Source: JBFMAP01 sp964632135
GTDB lineage: Archaea; Micrarchaeota; Micrarchaeia; Burarchaeales; JBFMAP01
Direction of reading: 5' to 3'
Length of the DNA stretch: 16,052 nucleotides
Assembly (NCBI GenBank): GCA_964632135.1
Contig: CAZWEI010000028.1
Location: forward strand, 1-16,052
Shown: positions 1 through 7,536 of the stretch, one piece after another
Position numbering within the stretch: position 1 is the stretch's first letter
Layout: every line of letters starts with the position of its first letter
Position numbers and translations under genes: made by a program
Notes under the pieces: model-generated
The model's input: the letters and a program-made list of their open reading frames with translations, nothing else
What the model was told of the DNA's origin: nothing
The model's database searches: none

Positions 1-1959
1 GGCCATCGTCTGGTTGAAGTCGCTGTCCGCGGCGAGGTCCGCGCCCGAGACAACTGAGAAGCGGACCACATCCGCGCCGTATTGTTTTATCGCGCGCCTG
101 AGCGGGAGGATGTTCCCCATGCTCTTGCTCATCTTCTTCCCTTCCATGAGCACAAAACCATTAGTCACGATTTGGCGCGGCCAGAGCGCGCGCTGGAAAA
201 TTGCCACGTGGTTGAATATGAGGAACGTGAGGTGGTTGTGCACGAGGTCGGCGCCCGAGTGGCGCGAGTCGAGCGGATACCAGTAGAGGAACTCGTCCCT
301 CATCCTCTGGAGAAGCTCCTTATCCGCCTTTCCCGTGTAAATCTTCCCGAGAAAAACGTAATCGAAGAGCGCGTTGTTTATGTCGGCCTCTAGAAGCCGC
401 GCGAAGTAAGGCGCGATCGTGTAGAACGCCATGTAGATTGTGGAGTCGGAAAGGGATTCTATCATCTGCGTTTTGTCGAACGGGAAGCGCGTGCCGAGCC
501 CGCTCGCGCGCACGCACGCCTTCTCCTTCAGCCAGTCGATGGTGTAGTTGTATTCCGGAATTGTCTTGTCAGGAATGATGCGCATCCCCCGCAGGCACTC
601 GCGCGCTGTCTTTTTCCATCCCTCATCCCCGTAATTGATGAACCACTGGTTCTGGACGGTTTTTACCGCGACGAGCGCGCCGCACCTGCAGAAAATAGGG
701 CCGTTGATTATTTCATACATCGAGAGAGCCTTTTTTTCCGCAATCATATCCTCCTTTATTTTTTCCTTTGCCTCGCTGACGCGCGCGCCGGAGTATTTTC
801 CAACAATCATAATTCCAGTGTGCGCCTCCTTGCTGTAGATTTCCTTTGTCGCGTCTTCGGCGAGAGGGTCGTTCTGGTTGCGCACGCCCATCTTATCAAC
901 AATTTCTTTCGCAGGGAAATTCCCGTGTCCGTCTATCTTGAGAACTTGGATGGGCGCGAGAGTTGAGCCGAGGTCCCGGAGCGCGAGGTAGTCGTAAGGC
1001 GCGTGCGCTGGGACGCTCATCACGACCCCGGAACCATTTTTCGAGTCGACGAAGGAGGCGGGGAGAAGAGGAGTATTCGTGTTTGTCATAAGATTTTCGC
1101 AAGCGGCATTCTCGCCCAGAATTTCTTTGCCTGGAATTTTCTCGAGGATTTCCAAACCAAACCCCTGCATGTTCAATTTCTCTACCGCGTCCAGCGAGAC
1201 GTAATAAATTTCATTGTTTTTAGAGGAGCGTGCGCGCGCATACTCCGCGTCTGGATTCACCCAGACGTTCGTGACGCCGTAAATCGTCTCCGGGCGGAAC
1301 GTCGCGGTGAGGAGAAAGCCGTCCCTGAACTTGAATTTCAGGAGAACGTACTCGCCTATCTCCGGGTCCTTGTCCTCCTGCGTGTCGTGCGCGCCCACCG
1401 CGTTGTTGCACTTCGGGCACCAGGGGACAGGATGCGCGCCCTGCGTTATGTACCCTTTCTCGTTCAGTTTGCCGAACTGCCACTCGATGAACCGGTTGAA
1501 CGCGAGGTCGTACGTGTAGAATTTCCGCCTCCAGTCAATGGAAAATCCCATCTCGCGCATTCCCGCCTCAATCTCCTTGCTGAAATAGGCCACGAGAGCC
1601 TTCGGGTCCGTGAGGCTCGTTGTGATGTCTATCGGAATGCCGTAGATTTTGTCGAAAATCTCCAGAATCTCGGGGTCGCGCGCCGCTATTCTTTTCGCCA
1701 TTGCCAGAATCGGCGTGCCAGTCACGTGGAAAGCCATCGGGAGGAGGACGCTGCGCCCCTTCATCCGCATGAAGCGCGCGTAAACGTCGGTCGTGGTGTA
1801 CGTGCGCGCGTGGCCTATGTGCTGCGGTGAGTTGGGATAAGGAAATGCCGCGGTGAGGTAGAACTTGTTGTCATTTGTTTTGGTCGGGTTTGCCTCGAAT
1901 GCGCGCGCATCCTCCCATCTCTGCTGCCACTTCTTTTCCATTGCGGATAGGTCGAGCAT
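1..1959 (-). CDS. leuS: Leucyl-tRNA synthetase, archaeal/eukaryotic type (C-terminal part beyond the left edge)
   Basis: This cytosolic class I synthetase charges tRNA-Leu with leucine. The frame is open from the ATG at 1959 to the window edge, giving 653 N-terminal residues; the anticodon-binding and C-terminal domains are missing only because the window stops. Visible motifs are the HIGH box (HIGH, residues 47-50, after FPYPNSPQ), a zinc element WCPKC near residue 180, and the CP1 editing domain with TFRPET (Thr220) and GSGVVMSVPAHAPYD (Asp323). A second Cys pair (FCRCG) follows the editing domain, and KMSKS lies at residues 609-613. The start at 1959 gives the usual opening, in which a short lead precedes MEKKWQQRWE; GTGAT just upstream resembles a Shine-Dalgarno. 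The order of catalytic domain, CP1 and KMSKS, with GKKMSKSMGN, fits the archaeal/eukaryotic LeuRS type. It is divergent from the membrane array. Identification is near certain. Confidence 0.97.
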   Translation of the reverse strand, partial: MLDLSAMEKKWQQRWEDARAFEANPTKTNDNKFYLTAAFPYPNSPQHIGHARTYTTTDVYARFMRMKGRSVLLPMAFHVTGTPILAMAKRIAARDPEILEIFDKIYGIPIDITTSLTDPKALVAYFSKEIEAGMREMGFSIDWRRKFYTYDLAFNRFIEWQFGKLNEKGYITQGAHPVPWCPKCNNAVGAHDTQEDKDPEIGEYVLLKFKFRDGFLLTATFRPETIYGVTNVWVNPDAEYARARSSKNNEIYYVSLDAVEKLNMQGFGLEILEKIPGKEILGENAACENLMTNTNTPLLPASFVDSKNGSGVVMSVPAHAPYDYLALRDLGSTLAPIQVLKIDGHGNFPAKEIVDKMGVRNQNDPLAEDATKEIYSKEAHTGIMIVGKYSGARVSEAKEKIKEDMIAEKKALSMYEIINGPIFCRCGALVAVKTVQNQWFINYGDEGWKKTARECLRGMRIIPDKTIPEYNYTIDWLKEKACVRASGLGTRFPFDKTQMIESLSDSTIYMAFYTIAPYFARLLEADINNALFDYVFLGKIYTGKADKELLQRMRDEFLYWYPLDSRHSGADLVHNHLTFLIFNHVAIFQRALWPRQIVTNGFVLMEGKKMSKSMGNILPLRRAIKQYGADVVRFSVVSGADLAADSDFNQTMA

Positions 1960-2001
1960 TGAATCACGTGGCGTACATTTTCATATTTCACAACAAACAA
2001 T

Positions 2002-2009
2002 TTTATAAA
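2002..2009 (+). promoter_or_regulatory. TATA box for the six-gene membrane array; leaderless start
   Basis: TTTATAAA is centred about 25 nt upstream of the ATG at 2031, with A-rich sequence (AAACAA) just upstream that could serve as the TFB recognition element. In archaea the TATA centre sits about 26 nt before the transcription start, so the mRNA probably begins at or within a base or two of the ATG. No Shine-Dalgarno precedes this ATG, whereas several downstream genes of the array have one. Inferred from spacing only. Confidence 0.65.
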
Positions 2010-2013
2010 GGGG

Positions 2014-2024
2014 TTATATATAAA
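2014..2024 (-). promoter_or_regulatory. Putative TATA box for leuS (minus strand)
   Basis: Read on the minus strand this is TTTATATATAA, a near-ideal archaeal TATA box. Its expected transcription start is near 1992, giving leuS a 5' leader of roughly 30 nt that carries a GTGAT element before the ATG at 1959. On the plus strand the same element would start transcription inside the first membrane gene, so the leuS assignment is preferred. A weaker A/T element at 1981-1990 is an alternative. Confidence 0.5.
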
Positions 2025-2030
2025 GGATTG

Positions 2031-3275
2031 ATGCAACCACCATCAAACGTGGCGACCGCGTTTGTTCTCGTGCTCCTTTCATCGCAGGCTTACGCGCAGG
2101 TCGTGCTGCAGACCGAGCTCGTTTTGAACGCGTCGGACCTCGCGGACTGGGTTCCAGTGGGCATCATCTCCCTCTTGGTATCTTTCGCAATTGTCGCGCT
2201 GCTTTACATGATAGCCGAGTTCGTGAAGAGCGCCGAACTCAACGCCTGGGCGAAGAACGAAGTATACGAGGTGATGATGACCGCGTTAATCGTTGGGATG
2301 ATAGTCGTGCTCTTTGGGATGGTTAACGGGCTCTCGTACGCGATGGTGGGGGATAACATCTACACGAAATCTCTAGAATACCTGAATGATGTAGCCGAGC
2401 ACCTCATCAGTTTTGCCCCGCTCGGCGGGTTTTACTGGGACCTGCTTTTTTACGACGAGTTGATCGGGTTTCTCGCCTCCCTGAGCGCAGGGCTCAGCGT
2501 CGTGCCCGTGTGGCTACTCGTGCTTGGCGGGAGTTTCAATTTCTTCGCCGGTTTCAACATCCTGGGCGAGGCGCTGGTCACGCTCACTGACCTGGTCGCT
2601 ATACTGCACATAAGCAACGAGGCGCAGATCGTGCTCCTGCAGTTCATACAAAGGGAGATGTTCAGGTTCTTCCTGCCGCTCGGAATCGTGCTGAGGACGT
2701 TTCCAGTAACGCGGAGAACCGGCTCGACGATAATCGCGGTCGCGGTCACGTTCTATATAATCTATCCTCTCACGCTTCTGATGATAAACCAGCCGATGTG
2801 GGAAGGCACGAAGGTTGCGATGGGAGAAACCGCTGGGGAGGTCAGCCTTGCGATGGGAGAAACCATAGGGGAGATCAGCCAGTTCAACCAAGAGACGAAC
2901 ACCCAGATAGCCCCTGTGATAAACAATTTCACTGTTGAGATAACTCCTGTGGGCCCAGTGCAGCCCTGCAGGGCCGGCTGGACGAACCCCCTGAAGTGCA
3001 TGGGAAATTGGCTTGGGAGAGCGACAACTGATTACGAGGCATCCGCGGGCATAGGGGACGCCATAAAGACCCTGCTCACCATAGGCTCGCCGTTCGGGCT
3101 TGCTGAGAAGGCTTACCTGTACCTTGCGAACACGATAATACTTATCAGCCACTACATGGTCATCGTGGTCGTGCTTCCCGTGATTGACATTATAGTATGC
3201 GTGAGTTTCTTCAGGAGTTTCTCTGGCGCGATTGGCGGGGACATATCGATCCCTGGGCTCGCGAAACTGATATGA
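2031..3275 (+). CDS. Polytopic membrane protein, array paralogue 1 (signal peptide, about six TM helices)
   Basis: Function unknown; first and longest (414 aa) of six tandem paralogues. The ATG at 2031 is chosen over an in-frame ATG at 1875 because it lies about 25 nt after a TATA box and directly exposes a Sec signal peptide (residues 1-22, AYA before Gln23). Membrane segments lie near 43-64, 82-104, about 152-175, 199-221, 232-252 and 368-393. Between helices 1 and 2 is WAKNE (73-77). Between later helices is LPLGIVLRTFPVTRR (215-229), whose arginines suggest a cytoplasmic loop. The loop after about residue 252 is large, predicted extracytoplasmic, and holds two 11-residue tandem repeats, an NFT sequon and Cys313/Cys323. 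The tail is GGDISIPGLAKLI. It may belong to a multi-subunit channel; VirB6/TrbL-like ancestry is only a guess. Confidence 0.85.
   Translation: MQPPSNVATAFVLVLLSSQAYAQVVLQTELVLNASDLADWVPVGIISLLVSFAIVALLYMIAEFVKSAELNAWAKNEVYEVMMTALIVGMIVVLFGMVNGLSYAMVGDNIYTKSLEYLNDVAEHLISFAPLGGFYWDLLFYDELIGFLASLSAGLSVVPVWLLVLGGSFNFFAGFNILGEALVTLTDLVAILHISNEAQIVLLQFIQREMFRFFLPLGIVLRTFPVTRRTGSTIIAVAVTFYIIYPLTLLMINQPMWEGTKVAMGETAGEVSLAMGETIGEISQFNQETNTQIAPVINNFTVEITPVGPVQPCRAGWTNPLKCMGNWLGRATTDYEASAGIGDAIKTLLTIGSPFGLAEKAYLYLANTIILISHYMVIVVVLPVIDIIVCVSFFRSFSGAIGGDISIPGLAKLI
2814..2879 (+). repeat. 33-bp tandem duplication inside array paralogue 1
   Basis: Two adjacent codon-aligned 33-nt copies (2814-2846 and 2847-2879) differ at only five positions. 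They encode VAMGETAGEVS followed by LAMGETIGEIS in the predicted extracytoplasmic loop. The other five paralogues do not show it, so it appears to be a local, in-frame duplication. Confidence 0.85.
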
Positions 3276-3294
3276 GGGCAAGAGAGATGAGAGG

Positions 3295-4242
3295 ATGATT
3301 GGGAATTTTGGATTGGTGTTGCAGGTTGCCGGGTGCAGCATAAATTCCGAGTATTTCAACTGGGGACCCGCTGTGGGGCTCGCCGTAGTTGTAACGTTCC
3401 TCATAATCGCGCTCGTGTACATCGCCTCGCAGTTCATGAGGAGGATGGAATGGGAGGTATGGGCGAAAACCGAGATGTACCAGGCAGCGATATCGGTTTT
3501 CCTGGTGGTGAACATCCTCTTCTTCGCTACGCTCGCGTGCAACGTCTCCACGGAGTTCACGAGCGCGGCCACAGGCGGGAGGTACGCCGACCCGTTCGAT
3601 GTTTCATACGCGTTCATAAACGACCTTCTCCTCCGCGAGGCGCTCCCCTCCTGGCTCGAACTCACGACGATGGCGCGCGTGCTGGAGTACGAGGCAGCGA
3701 CGGTGCGCGGGATTGGCGTTTTCGGGGGGTTCGGCGTGAGTTACCGGCCGTTCATAGGATACGATGCGATTGCGAGGAACATAGACATACTCACGGGTAT
3801 AATCGGGATGTTCTACACGAGCCTGGTGACGCAGAGGATAGGCCTTTCGCTCATTCAGGCGACCGCGTTCAACCTCCTGCTGCCCATCGGGATTATAATG
3901 AGAACCTTCCCGCTCACAAGGGAGGCGGGCTCTTTCCTCATAGCGACTGCGGTTGGTTTTTACGTTGTCTTCCCGCTCACGTACGTGATGAACTACTCGC
4001 TTACCGAGATAATAAAGCCCGAGATTTACCAGGCAACGTGGACAGAAGGCGTGGTGAAATTGTACATACTCGGGCAGTTGGATTTCATAGGCGTGTATTT
4101 CATGGAGCAGAGGTTCTTCGCGCTCGTGGACAGGACGAGCATACTCCTGCCGCAGGCGGCGTTCCTTCCTGCGCTCGGGATGATAATAACGACCTCGTTC
4201 ATAACGAGCATGACGAGATTCCTTAACAGGGTTTTTGATTAG
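3295..4242 (+). CDS. Polytopic membrane protein, array paralogue 2
   Basis: Function unknown; at 315 aa the shortest member. The ATG at 3295 is the only usable start, since an in-frame stop lies at 3268 and no GTG or TTG falls between; the purine-rich GAGAGATGAGAGG precedes it, 19 nt after the previous stop. A weak lipobox-like VAGC occurs at residues 11-14, but the N-region has no basic residue, so lipidation is doubtful. The first helix (about 25-46) leads to WAKTE (56-60) and a second helix. A soluble segment of about 80 residues follows, then LPIGIIMRTFPLTR (196-209) and a helix resembling the other copies (FLIATAVGFYVVFPLTYVM). A final hydrophobic segment ends in MTRFLNRVFD, so this copy lacks the GG-D/E...L-I tail found in the other five. 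Membership of the family is clear from the two motifs. Confidence 0.85.
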   Translation: MIGNFGLVLQVAGCSINSEYFNWGPAVGLAVVVTFLIIALVYIASQFMRRMEWEVWAKTEMYQAAISVFLVVNILFFATLACNVSTEFTSAATGGRYADPFDVSYAFINDLLLREALPSWLELTTMARVLEYEAATVRGIGVFGGFGVSYRPFIGYDAIARNIDILTGIIGMFYTSLVTQRIGLSLIQATAFNLLLPIGIIMRTFPLTREAGSFLIATAVGFYVVFPLTYVMNYSLTEIIKPEIYQATWTEGVVKLYILGQLDFIGVYFMEQRFFALVDRTSILLPQAAFLPALGMIITTSFITSMTRFLNRVFD

Positions 4243-4253
4243 CGGAAGGTGTG

Positions 4254-5261
4254 ATGGTGGACATACAGACGTTCTGGAGCGGGTGGGAGGTTGCTGCGGG
4301 AATAGCGGTGCTGATATCGTTCGCGATCACCTCGCTCGCGTACATGCTCGCGCAGTTCTTCCAGATGCCTGCGCTCGTCGCGTGGGCCAAGAACGAGTTC
4401 GGGCAGGCGATAGCGTCCGCGTTCGCCGTAGGCGGGGTCATAGGATTCGTTTATTTCCTTAGCATTGTCTCAACGGAAATGACGGGGCTGCCCGGGTGCA
4501 GCGACCCCTGGCAGGCGTGCCACATACAGGCAGCAAAGACGTATCTCAACAACACGTTCTGGGAGGTCTTTGAAGAGAGCAGGGGCATATTCAGGCTGAA
4601 TATGTGGATGGGGCTTATCTCAACGTTCTCTTTCTCGATAGCGTTCAGGGAATCCACGCTCGCGGTCATATGGACCGTGCCTTTCGCAGGATTGAGCATA
4701 CCGCTTGAGACGATTGACATGGCTTTTAACACCCTCACGAAGGTGATGATGAGCCTGAAGTTCCAGGAAATTCTGTTGGAGTACATCCAGAAGGCGATAT
4801 TCCCGATGCTTCTGGTTTATGGGGTGCTCCTCCGAACGTTCTTCTTCACGCGAAGGCTCGGTGGTTTGCTCATAGCGATAGCGCTATCGCTGTATACCGT
4901 TTACCCGCTGATGTACGTGCTTGGCCAGTTCGTATACGTGAACACGACCTTGGGTTCAAAGTACGTAGTCATAGAGCCGAGCGGTTTCGAAAGCCTGCTC
5001 GAGGACCCGAACAACCCAGGCCATTATGACGTGATAAACCTGGTGCACAACCAAGGGAAACTGAAGAAGAATTTGGGGTATTACATAACGGGCGAGTTCC
5101 TCATAGGAAACGACGGGATACTCGAGAGGACGGGAAAACTGCTCGTGTACAGCACGTTCCTCCCGTTCATCGCGATTTTCACGACGATAGCATCCGTGAA
5201 GGCGCTCTCGCTGCTGCTGGGCGGGGACGTGGAGATAGCGGGACTAACGAGACTGATATAG
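4254..5261 (+). CDS. Polytopic membrane protein, array paralogue 3
   Basis: Function unknown; 335 aa. The ATG at 4254 follows GCGGAAGGTG, a good Shine-Dalgarno; GTG codons at 4251 and 4257 are alternatives. It begins 11 nt after the previous stop. There is no signal peptide: the first hydrophobic helix (about 12-35) runs straight into WAKNE (44-48) and helix 2. A predicted outside loop carries Cys82 and Cys89 (GCSDPWQAC), which could form a disulfide. The second family motif is slightly changed, VYGVLLRTFFFTRRLGG (188-204), without the Leu-Pro at its start. After the next helix comes a polar stretch of roughly 65 residues (about 228-293, rich in Asn, Asp, Lys), then the last helix and the tail LGGDVEIAGLTRLI. 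Topology is inferred from the positive-inside rule. Confidence 0.85.
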   Translation: MVDIQTFWSGWEVAAGIAVLISFAITSLAYMLAQFFQMPALVAWAKNEFGQAIASAFAVGGVIGFVYFLSIVSTEMTGLPGCSDPWQACHIQAAKTYLNNTFWEVFEESRGIFRLNMWMGLISTFSFSIAFRESTLAVIWTVPFAGLSIPLETIDMAFNTLTKVMMSLKFQEILLEYIQKAIFPMLLVYGVLLRTFFFTRRLGGLLIAIALSLYTVYPLMYVLGQFVYVNTTLGSKYVVIEPSGFESLLEDPNNPGHYDVINLVHNQGKLKKNLGYYITGEFLIGNDGILERTGKLLVYSTFLPFIAIFTTIASVKALSLLLGGDVEIAGLTRLI

Positions 5262-5270
5262 TTGATGTTG

Positions 5271-6386
5271 ATGGCGGATAGAAAAACGCTTGGCGTGATG
5301 CTCGTGCTGCTGGTTTTGGCCAGCGGATGCCTTGGGACGACAACATTCACGTACGGGGCGTGGGATAATTGGATAACCATGGGCCTGCTCGCGCTCCTCA
5401 CGAGCTACATCCTTCTCGGGCTCGTGTACGTCGTGGCGAACGTTTTCGGGCTGCGCGAACTGTACATAGTAACGAAAAACGAACTGTACCAGACGTCCGC
5501 GACTGCGGTGATGCTGGGCGCGCTCATCGTCTTCATACCTTTCATAAACGCCCTAACGGCGAACATTGCGACATCGGCGACAAGCCTGACCTTCACCGCG
5601 AACCCCGCCTCGTACGACTTCGCCATAGTGGAGGCGCAAACCTACTCCACAAAGATGACGCAGACAGTGCTCAAACAAACCGCCACGCTCACGGCGGCGA
5701 ACCTGGTCGCCGGAATTTTGAGGACGCTGACGGTGAGAAAAGTCACGGGAAGAATAGGTGGCGCGTTCAGCCCGTACCCGTTCCTGAGGCCAGTGATGGA
5801 AACCACCGAGGTGCTCATCAACGCGCTAAACGTCGCCTTCGGCGTGTTCTACATGCAGTTCCTCGTGCTCGAGTTCGTGAAGAAGTGGGCGCTCATGCTC
5901 ATACTCCCGGTCGGCGTGGTGCTGCGCTCATTCCCGTTCACGCGCATGGTCGGCGGGACGATGATAGCGATAGCAATAGCGCTCTGGCTCGTCCTCCCGC
6001 TGTGCATAATAATGAACCGCGCGCTCGTGGAGCCGTACTACAGCGACCCGGTAAACCTTGAGGGCATAAACAACCTGGAGGAGGCGCTCAGCAGCACCTC
6101 GGGCTATCTGCTTGGCGGCGCGATCACCCTGCCGAACCTGCTCGCGCTCCTGAAATTCAAGGGCGCGGGCATATGGGGCATAATCGCGTCCGGCGCGATG
6201 CTCTCGCTCGCGATATGGCTGATATTCGCAGTTCTCAAGACCATACCTCTTATCGCGTTCACGGTGATGATAGCAGGCATACTGCTCCCGGTAATAAACA
6301 TAACGATAACGCTGAACTTCATGCAAAACCTATCGCGCCTGCTCGGCGGCGAGGTTAACTTCGGGACGTTGATGAAATTCATATGA
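5271..6386 (+). CDS. Polytopic membrane protein with lipobox, array paralogue 4
   Basis: Function unknown; 371 aa from ATG 5271. TTG 5262, ATG 5265 and TTG 5268 are in frame and possible, but 5271 gives a compact signal (MADRK, hydrophobic core, ASGC at 17-20) with Cys20 at the same position as in the next gene. It begins 9 nt after the previous stop. The ASGC lipobox suggests an exported, lipid-anchored N-terminus on a protein that also spans the membrane several times. The first motif is degenerate (VTKNE-LYQ at 67-74); the second is LPVGVVLRSFPFTR (212-225). The segment after it has a Glu/Ser/Gly-containing loop (about 250-290), then two closely spaced C-terminal hydrophobic stretches (about 300-322 and 325-347). 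The tail is LLGGEVNFGTLMKFI. A non-cleaved signal anchor is the alternative to lipidation. Confidence 0.84.
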   Translation: MADRKTLGVMLVLLVLASGCLGTTTFTYGAWDNWITMGLLALLTSYILLGLVYVVANVFGLRELYIVTKNELYQTSATAVMLGALIVFIPFINALTANIATSATSLTFTANPASYDFAIVEAQTYSTKMTQTVLKQTATLTAANLVAGILRTLTVRKVTGRIGGAFSPYPFLRPVMETTEVLINALNVAFGVFYMQFLVLEFVKKWALMLILPVGVVLRSFPFTRMVGGTMIAIAIALWLVLPLCIIMNRALVEPYYSDPVNLEGINNLEEALSSTSGYLLGGAITLPNLLALLKFKGAGIWGIIASGAMLSLAIWLIFAVLKTIPLIAFTVMIAGILLPVINITITLNFMQNLSRLLGGEVNFGTLMKFI

Positions 6387-6392
6387 GAGAGC

Positions 6393-6398
6393 GGTGAG
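6393..6398 (+). promoter_or_regulatory. Shine-Dalgarno for array paralogue 5
   Basis: GGTGAG, complementary to the conserved 3' end of archaeal 16S rRNA, lies 6 nt upstream of the ATG at 6405. It fixes that start and contrasts with the leaderless first gene of the array. Confidence 0.75.
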
Positions 6399-6404
6399 TT
6401 TGCA

Positions 6405-7523
6405 ATGAGAAACGCGAAAGGGATTGCCGCAATCGTGATGGTGCTGTTGCTCCTCAGCGGATGCCTGATGCCGCAGAAGGACGTAAAGACCTGCAGCGAC
6501 GAGTGGAAGACGAGTTTGGGCAACCTGTTCAGGAGCGACTGGGCCGGGTGGTGCCTGCTCGGGATGTTCATCGCACTACTTCTCGTCTCGCTCGGGTACA
6601 TGGCAGGGAGCGCGCTCGGCCATCCCACGCTGATTGCGTGGTCGAAGAGCGAGTTCTACCAGGTGCTAGGGAACTTCGCGCTTCTGTTCTTCTTCATATT
6701 CTTCATAAACCTGGTGTGCGGGCTTAGGGTAAGCGATGTGTTCGGGGGCGCGGTCACGAGCGGTTACGGGGACGATTTCTTCTCGGTGAGCAAGGGATAC
6801 CTAGACTGGACAAAGGAGAAGACGAAGGAAACGCACGCGTATCTCGCGATTATAAACTCGGTCGTTGGAATCGCAATCGGGGGGGATTTCGCGAGCATGC
6901 CAGGCGGCATCGGGATTAAACTCGTACCTTTCAGGGGAGTGCAGTACATCCTAGGGGTGTTTTCGACCCTTATGACGACCCTTTCCATCGCGCTCCTCAC
7001 GCTTCTCGCAGAGATTCAGGTGCTCAGGTACATCGAGCTCGGGATGCTGAACATATTCTTCCCGCTCGGGCTCGTGCTAAGGTGCTTCTGGCCCACGCGC
7101 GCATTCGGCGGGGTGCTCATGGGGATAGCGGTGGCGCTTTTCGTTTTCTATCCGTTCATGCTCGTGCTCAATGATGCAATAATCCATGAGCCTCTCGCGA
7201 ACGTGACGGCCGAACTTAACGACAGTCTTTACAATCCGGCGACGGGAATGATCACGCGGCCTCCGAAGGAGGCTGCCGTGGAGGAGTTGATGATCGGCGA
7301 CCTGAGCGCGGACTCCACGACGGTGTGGAGCAAGATAACCGGCATACCCGGCGCTGCCGCACAGGGAATATGGGGGCTGGTGCTCAGGGCTACGACGATA
7401 ATAGTCGTTGGCGCGATGCTGCTGACCGCGGTTGACTTTATAATAGTTGTGGCTGCTGCGCGCGAGATTTCGCGCCTGCTCGGCGAGGAGGTCGACGTGA
7501 GCAACCTGACTAGAATGATTTAG
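6405..7523 (+). CDS. Polytopic membrane protein with lipobox, array paralogue 5
   Basis: Function unknown; 372 aa. The ATG at 6405 is supported by GGTGAG 6 nt upstream. The N-terminus reads as a lipoprotein signal: basic MRNAK, a hydrophobic core and LSGC at residues 17-20. The presumptive mature region continues with Cys30 and Cys50, then helix 1. WSKSE-FYQ (79-86) is the WAKNE-equivalent motif, followed by a very Phe-rich helix 2. A polar outside loop (about 107-160) precedes further hydrophobic segments and FPLGLVLRCFWPTR (219-232). After the next helix there is a predicted extracytoplasmic loop (about 257-318) containing an NVT sequon. The last helix (about 327-350) is followed by SRLLGEEVDVSNLTRMI. 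The N-terminus and tail are closest to those of paralogue 4, suggesting these two are a more recent pair. Confidence 0.85.
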   Translation: MRNAKGIAAIVMVLLLLSGCLMPQKDVKTCSDEWKTSLGNLFRSDWAGWCLLGMFIALLLVSLGYMAGSALGHPTLIAWSKSEFYQVLGNFALLFFFIFFINLVCGLRVSDVFGGAVTSGYGDDFFSVSKGYLDWTKEKTKETHAYLAIINSVVGIAIGGDFASMPGGIGIKLVPFRGVQYILGVFSTLMTTLSIALLTLLAEIQVLRYIELGMLNIFFPLGLVLRCFWPTRAFGGVLMGIAVALFVFYPFMLVLNDAIIHEPLANVTAELNDSLYNPATGMITRPPKEAAVEELMIGDLSADSTTVWSKITGIPGAAAQGIWGLVLRATTIIVVGAMLLTAVDFIIVVAAAREISRLLGEEVDVSNLTRMI

Positions 7524-7536
7524 GATAGTGGATACT

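Noticed and set aside
1003..1830. Plus-strand open frame of 275 codons
   Set aside because: It is antisense to the leuS catalytic and editing region, which carries all expected LeuRS motifs. Its product is Arg/Val/His-rich with no domain.
1875..2030. N-terminal extension of array gene 1 to an ATG at 1875
   Set aside because: It would overlap the 5' end of leuS, include both TATA boxes in coding sequence and bury the signal peptide that begins at 2031.
2514..3665. Long open frame on the minus strand (383 codons) across array genes 1 and 2
   Set aside because: The plus strand shows two paralogous membrane proteins with conserved motifs, signal and spacing. The antisense frame runs through both and is low-complexity, with no motif.
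3333..4226. Plus-strand open frame of 297 codons within array gene 2
   Set aside because: It is another frame of the same strand, with a very Arg/His-rich product. The overlapping frame holds the conserved family motifs.
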